9,977 nt of DNA from positions 1 to 9,977 of the forward strand of contig MUGC01000030.1 in assembly GCA_002900535.1 (NCBI GenBank), in the 5' to 3' direction. Within the stretch, counting starts at the first letter, position 1; each line of letters begins with the position of its first letter. The notes under the pieces were generated by a model. It was given only the letters and a program-made list of their open reading frames with translations. It had not been told where the DNA came from and searched no databases. This DNA is from Thermoplasmata archaeon M9B1D. Its GTDB lineage: Archaea > Thermoplasmatota > E2 > DHVEG-1. The position numbers were made by a program, and so were the translations under genes. Of the stretch, positions 6,692 to 9,977 are shown in pieces.

Positions 6692-7987
6692 ATGAATAAA
6701 AAATGTAAAAAAGCTGGGTTTTCAATTTTTGTAATATTCATACTGCTTTTTTCATCTACAACTTTAGTAAGTAGCATTAGTGTTCAAAAATTAAATCTAG
6801 ATACTCTAGATCTTGATAATTTACCAAAAGATAAAGAGTTATATTTGCTAAGAGTGGAACATTACCTTGAACTGTTATCAGAAGAAAATATTGGTATCTT
6901 TACTGTAAAATATGCATTTCCACCTGAATATTTCTATCAATTACCAATTTTACTTGAGATTTTTGATGATACTAATGCTGATATTTTAAACTACAAAATA
7001 GAAAATGAAAAAGATATGCTTAACAAAGTTGTAAACTTCACAATCAGCTCGATTAGCAAAAATGAGCCTATACTAATACATTTTACAGTTTGGGTTCTTG
7101 TTGAAAACTATGATTTTTCTGATATACCTGTAAGCAAACCATTTCCAGATCCTTCAATTATTCCAGATGAATTCAAAAAATGGCTTGTAAAAACTGATGT
7201 AACTCAAAAAGACAGTTTATTAATAAAAGTTACTTCAAGAGTATTAAAGGGCTTCAATGATAATTTAATAAATTATGCAGAAAAAGTTGCACCATATATA
7301 AAAGATCATAGATATTTTTTATTTTTGCTTCAGTTAAAACTCGGTGTATTTTTTTCACAGGATGCAATAACAACACTTCTAATCAATGGTGAAAACGTTG
7401 GTAGATCTCATCTTTCATGTGCCCTTTTTAGATCGCGAAACGTTCCTGCCCGTGTATTGCTTGTAAATAATGATCAAGGGTTCTGGACTCAGATGCACTA
7501 TATGATTGAATATTATGTTCCCGATTATGGGTGGGTTTTATTAGATACAACAAAAGGTAAAACACCATTTGATACAAAAAGACAAGTAATAAACAGGATA
7601 TGTTTTCCTGAAGATGAAAACAACACAAAAAAAGATTATATATATAGATTCATGAAAGGAGAAGAAAGATGGATTTGGATCGAAAATAAATACATTAAAC
7701 CACATTATGTCGATTGTGATGAGGGTAGTAAATCTCAAATGTTTACTGAAAAGTTTATTTTAACTTGTGACCTTGTAGCTTCTGCGTGTTTTAATTGGAC
7801 TAAAATTACCTTTGATAAATATCAACGATTTCTTGGTTTGGATTTAACTACAGAAAACATGATTTATTTTAAAAATGCAGTTGACTTTCAAAAATCTGCA
7901 ATTAATAGTTTCAAAAATGATGATATTCTTGGTTATTACTATTTAATTCACCGTGCTAGCGATGAATACGATAAAATTAAAATTTAA
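6692..7987 (+). CDS. Secreted transglutaminase-like protein, probably lacking the catalytic cysteine
   Basis: A 431-residue protein with a basic N-terminus followed by a hydrophobic stretch (about residues 10-29), read as a Sec signal peptide or signal anchor; the rest would be outside the cell. Residues 230-290 form a transglutaminase-like core: GRSHLSCALFRSRNVPARV (237-255) corresponds to the helix after the nucleophile, His269 in MHYMIEYY and Asp285 in WVLLDTTKG are the His and Asp of the triad at the usual 16-residue spacing. In the canonical G-x-C ... R-x-x-x-I-P-A-R layout the Cys lies 12 residues before the Arg (here Arg247), which is Asn235 in G-E-N. The only nearby Cys, C243, is eight residues too late. 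The protein may therefore bind or scaffold rather than cleave or cross-link. The 200-residue N-terminal domain and C-terminal tail are not recognised. A hexapeptide transferase gene follows 9 bases after the stop. Confidence 0.75.
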   Translation: MNKKCKKAGFSIFVIFILLFSSTTLVSSISVQKLNLDTLDLDNLPKDKELYLLRVEHYLELLSEENIGIFTVKYAFPPEYFYQLPILLEIFDDTNADILNYKIENEKDMLNKVVNFTISSISKNEPILIHFTVWVLVENYDFSDIPVSKPFPDPSIIPDEFKKWLVKTDVTQKDSLLIKVTSRVLKGFNDNLINYAEKVAPYIKDHRYFLFLLQLKLGVFFSQDAITTLLINGENVGRSHLSCALFRSRNVPARVLLVNNDQGFWTQMHYMIEYYVPDYGWVLLDTTKGKTPFDTKRQVINRICFPEDENNTKKDYIYRFMKGEERWIWIENKYIKPHYVDCDEGSKSQMFTEKFILTCDLVASACFNWTKITFDKYQRFLGLDLTTENMIYFKNAVDFQKSAINSFKNDDILGYYYLIHRASDEYDKIKI

Positions 7988-7993
7988 GAGGTG
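7988..7993 (+). promoter_or_regulatory. Shine-Dalgarno site for the hexapeptide transferase gene
   Basis: GAGGTG immediately follows the stop codon of the transglutaminase-like gene and lies three bases before the ATG at 7997. It matches the archaeal anti-SD (GGAGGTGATC type) and supports co-transcription of the two genes. Confidence 0.75.
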
Positions 7994-7996
7994 TAA

Positions 7997-8731
7997 ATGA
8001 AAGAAAAAAATGAACGTTTTGGAAAAAAATTCGATAAAATTAAAATCTCAATTATTGTATTTATTGTGTTTTCGCTTGGCTTTCTTCCCGCAGTTATTTT
8101 CGGGTATTATGTTTTATTAATTATTCCTTTTTCAGAGCTTTGGCATTTTTTCTTGTTGCCTTTTTTATTCTATATTGGTTTTTTAATAACGCTTTTTTAT
8201 CAAATGTTTTTTAGTGGTCTAATAATTCATATTTTTAACATTAAATATGAATCTGGTATATATGAATACAACCTTGGAAACAAAATGGCTTTTCGGTGGG
8301 TTGTTTATTGTTCTTTATATACTCCCATTAGAAAAATGCTTGAGATTTTTACGATGGGAGAAATGAAGTATAGATATTATCGGCTGCTTGGCATGAAAAT
8401 TGGTAAAAACACTCTTGTTGGTGGAACAATAATGGATCCATGTTTAACAGAGATTGGAGACAATTGCACAATGGGGCTTTATGCTGTAATTTATGGTCAT
8501 ATTCATGATTATGGGAAACTAACACTCACGCTTAACAGAATAATAATTGGAAACAACGTTGTGATCGGTGCAGGTGCAATAATTATGCCTGGAACTGTTA
8601 TTGAGGATGATGTAAAAATTGCTGCGGGTGCTGTTATTACTAAAGGTCAGAGATTAAATAAGGGTGGAGTTTATGCAGGTGTTCCTGCAAAAGAAATAAA
8701 GAGAAAAACTATATCAATTATTAAAAAATGA
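7997..8731 (+). CDS. Membrane-anchored left-handed beta-helix (hexapeptide repeat) acyltransferase
   Basis: A 244-residue protein. Residues about 17-45 and 48-80 are two hydrophobic segments that should anchor it in the membrane. From residue 135 on it shows hexapeptide repeats of the left-handed beta-helix fold: IGKNTLVGG (135-143), IGDNCTMG (153-160), then a long run (184-217) with IGNNVVIGAGA, and the closing YAGVPAKEI (226-234). The GHIHD loop (167-171) holds His residues in the place where O-acetyltransferases of this fold keep the catalytic His. The likely reaction is transfer of an acetyl or other acyl group to a sugar, amino acid or lipid-linked acceptor at the cytoplasmic face; the acceptor is unknown. 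Similar C-terminal modules occur in the Pls/PosA-type membrane proteins. The gene sits between the transglutaminase-like gene (9-base gap with a good SD) and the folate gene (ATGA overlap). Confidence 0.85.
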   Translation: MKEKNERFGKKFDKIKISIIVFIVFSLGFLPAVIFGYYVLLIIPFSELWHFFLLPFLFYIGFLITLFYQMFFSGLIIHIFNIKYESGIYEYNLGNKMAFRWVVYCSLYTPIRKMLEIFTMGEMKYRYYRLLGMKIGKNTLVGGTIMDPCLTEIGDNCTMGLYAVIYGHIHDYGKLTLTLNRIIIGNNVVIGAGAIIMPGTVIEDDVKIAAGAVITKGQRLNKGGVYAGVPAKEIKRKTISIIKK

Positions 8732-9294
8732 AAGAAAAACTAAGAAAAGAAATAAAAGAAAAAAGAAAAAATATAAGTAAAGAAGAGCAAAGAAAAAAAA
8801 GCAAAGAAATAAAAGAAAAACTGTTTAGTTTAAAAGAATACAGGGATTCAAAAATTGTTCTGTTCTATGTTTCATATAATGGTGAAGTTTTTACTCATGA
8901 TATAATTAGAGATGCATTAAAAGAAAAGGTAGTTGTAGTACCTATTAGCAATAAAGAGAATTGCTCCATTGATCTTTCTAAATTAGGAAAATGGTATGAT
9001 TTAGAGATTAGTTCTTATGGTATTCTTGAGCCAAGAAAAGAATGTATTAAATATGTTCCAATTGATTTTATTGATTTGATAATTATTCCAGGTGTTGCAT
9101 TTGATTGTAAGGGAAATAGACTTGGTCATGGGAAAGGGTATTATGATAGATTATTAAGAAATTCAAAAGAAATAACGAAGATTGGTTTAGCTTTTGAGTT
9201 TCAAATTGTTGAAAATATTACTATTGAAAAACATGATATTCCAATTGATAAAATCATTACTGAAAAAAGAATAATAAATTGTGAGAAAAATTAA
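8728..9294 (+). CDS. 5-formyltetrahydrofolate cyclo-ligase
   Basis: Converts 5-formyltetrahydrofolate to 5,10-methenyltetrahydrofolate with ATP, returning the stored form to the active one-carbon pool in the cytoplasm. The 188-residue length is typical (180-200). Two family signatures are clear: the basic N-terminal helix RKEIKEKRKNIS (6-17), and PGVAFDCKGNRLGHGKGYYD (121-140), the ATP- and folate-binding loop that defines the family. NGEV (51-54) and the EP at 101-102 also fit. The ATG overlaps the stop of the upstream acyltransferase (ATGA), so translation is coupled although no functional link is obvious. The first 100 bases are extremely A-rich because they encode Lys/Glu repeats. The 3' end overlaps the convergent purP-like stop by 4 bases. 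Presence of the gene implies the organism uses tetrahydrofolate or a close relative. Confidence 0.93.
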   Translation: MKEKLRKEIKEKRKNISKEEQRKKSKEIKEKLFSLKEYRDSKIVLFYVSYNGEVFTHDIIRDALKEKVVVVPISNKENCSIDLSKLGKWYDLEISSYGILEPRKECIKYVPIDFIDLIIIPGVAFDCKGNRLGHGKGYYDRLLRNSKEITKIGLAFEFQIVENITIEKHDIPIDKIITEKRIINCEKN

Positions 9295-9977
9295 GTAACG
9301 ATTTCTTTCAATCTATTTACTTCTATTGCTTTTTTTATTTCCATTGCAATTCTTTCACCATAGCTAATAGAATCCTTGTAAAGATAACCAGTATGAGGGG
9401 TGAAACGGGTCAAGGGGCTTCCTGGGATTCTCATTGAAACATCAAACACAACCATTTCTTCTTTTCCTTTATCTGCAGCAATTGCGCCTTGGAGCGCAAA
9501 TGGGCCTATTATTCCTGGCGGGTACTCTTTTTGGGTTACTTTTACGAATTTTTCACCTAGATCAAAAATTTTCTCAATAATAGATTCCTTTGTTGTTGCA
9601 GCGATATGTCCCGTTTCAATCATCTTAGGTTTTAAATATTTTAAAACTTCAATCTGTTCATCTGCAGGAAGACGTATTAAACCATCAAGGTTTGTTTGAC
9701 GTCGCGTATCTGTTCCCATTAGCTCAAGTTCATCATCAATTACTGAGTAAAAATAATTAAAGTTAATCTGTGCACCAATAATATATTCCTCAATTACTGC
9801 TTTTTCAAGTGCCTCTTTTGTAATCATTTTCTTTTTAAGCATATCATCTGCTTTTTTCTTGTAATCATCATAGGATGTTGCATAGAAAAACGCACGCTCG
9901 TATCCTCTGATTGCCTCATTTACCTTCACAATTACTAGTTTATCGATATCTTGTGGTTTTTTGTAAATTTTAGGAAA
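9291..9977 (-). CDS. purP: PurP-like formate-dependent FAICAR synthetase (ATP-grasp), C-terminal part (start off right edge)
   Basis: PurP uses ATP and formate to formylate AICAR to FAICAR in archaeal purine synthesis, without folate. The frame is open to the right edge, giving 229 residues. A GTG at 9929 lies in frame but is internal: residues upstream of it, including DIDKLVIVK, continue the ATP-grasp fold. Recognisable segments are EEYIIGAQINFNYFYS with ELELMGTDTRRQTN (the substrate and ATP-binding core), RLPADEQ, EKIFDLGEKFV, YPPGIIGPFALQ, and FDVSMRIPGSPLTRFTP before the ending LKEIVT. The IPGSPLTRFTP segment is, from memory, nearer to the PurP paralogue group than to the characterised PurP of methanogens, which has a G-G/G-T-N type turn there; the exact activity is thus less certain than the family. 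About a third of the protein lies outside the window. It converges on the folate cyclo-ligase gene with a 4-base overlap of stop codons. Confidence 0.85.
   Translation of the reverse strand, partial: FPKIYKKPQDIDKLVIVKVNEAIRGYERAFFYATSYDDYKKKADDMLKKKMITKEALEKAVIEEYIIGAQINFNYFYSVIDDELELMGTDTRRQTNLDGLIRLPADEQIEVLKYLKPKMIETGHIAATTKESIIEKIFDLGEKFVKVTQKEYPPGIIGPFALQGAIAADKGKEEMVVFDVSMRIPGSPLTRFTPHTGYLYKDSISYGERIAMEIKKAIEVNRLKEIVT

Noticed and set aside
7418..7420. Cys243 of the transglutaminase-like protein as the catalytic nucleophile
   Set aside because: It lies four residues before the conserved Arg rather than twelve, inside what should be the following helix.
8728..8830. A-rich Lys/Glu repetition at the start of the folate gene as a repeat element
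   Set aside because: It encodes the normal basic N-terminal helix of the cyclo-ligase family; the repetition comes from AAA/GAA codons.
9400..9699. Plus-strand frame of 99 codons opposite the purP-like gene
   Set aside because: The opposite strand encodes clear PurP motifs throughout; this frame has no recognisable content.
1..9977. CRISPR arrays, tRNA or rRNA genes, insertion sequences, att sites
   Set aside because: No regularly spaced repeats, cloverleaf-like segments, transposase or integrase genes, or terminal inverted repeats were seen by eye.

Overview
The window looks like a chromosomal segment of an AT-rich archaeon. Four things point there: a mevalonate kinase next to a UbiD-family decarboxylase (the arrangement expected for the archaeal mevalonate pathway through anhydromevalonate phosphate), a PurP-type formate-dependent purine enzyme known from archaea, TATA-like rather than -35/-10 promoter sequences, and strong GGAGG/GAGGTG ribosome binding sites at internal genes. 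The lineage cannot be fixed from sequence alone. A euryarchaeal or Thermoplasmatota-like source is my guess, partly because a folate enzyme occurs beside PurP.

Left part (1-2416, minus strand): an isoprenoid-precursor operon transcribed leftward. The order is mevalonate kinase, then a UbiD-type decarboxylase that is probably anhydromevalonate phosphate decarboxylase, then the start of a small protein resembling the LpdD prenyl-FMN chaperone, which runs off the left edge. Together these would supply isopentenyl phosphate for archaeal lipids.

Middle part (2586-6623): four AT-rich genes forming two related pairs. Each pair has a small SAM-binding protein with a P-loop-like motif reminiscent of nicotianamine synthases, and a multi-spanning membrane protein of the flippase-like / LPG-synthase transmembrane family. 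In the first pair the genes are convergent. In the second they are in tandem, and the membrane protein is fused to a second, different SAM-methyltransferase domain. This duplicated module is the most likely place for undescribed biology. A surface or lipid modification role, or export of a SAM-derived small molecule, are both only inferences.

Right-middle part (6692-9294, plus strand): a secreted protein with a transglutaminase-like fold whose catalytic cysteine position appears to hold Asn, a membrane-anchored left-handed beta-helix (hexapeptide) acyltransferase, and a translationally coupled 5-formyltetrahydrofolate cyclo-ligase. The first two fit a cell-envelope theme, while the third is a housekeeping folate enzyme.

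Right edge (9291-9977, minus strand): the C-terminal two thirds of a PurP-like ATP-grasp enzyme of purine synthesis, converging on the folate gene with a 4-base overlap. The conserved metabolic genes at both edges are visibly richer in G+C than the block between them. No RNA gene, CRISPR array, transposon or gene-free stretch longer than 300 bases was found.
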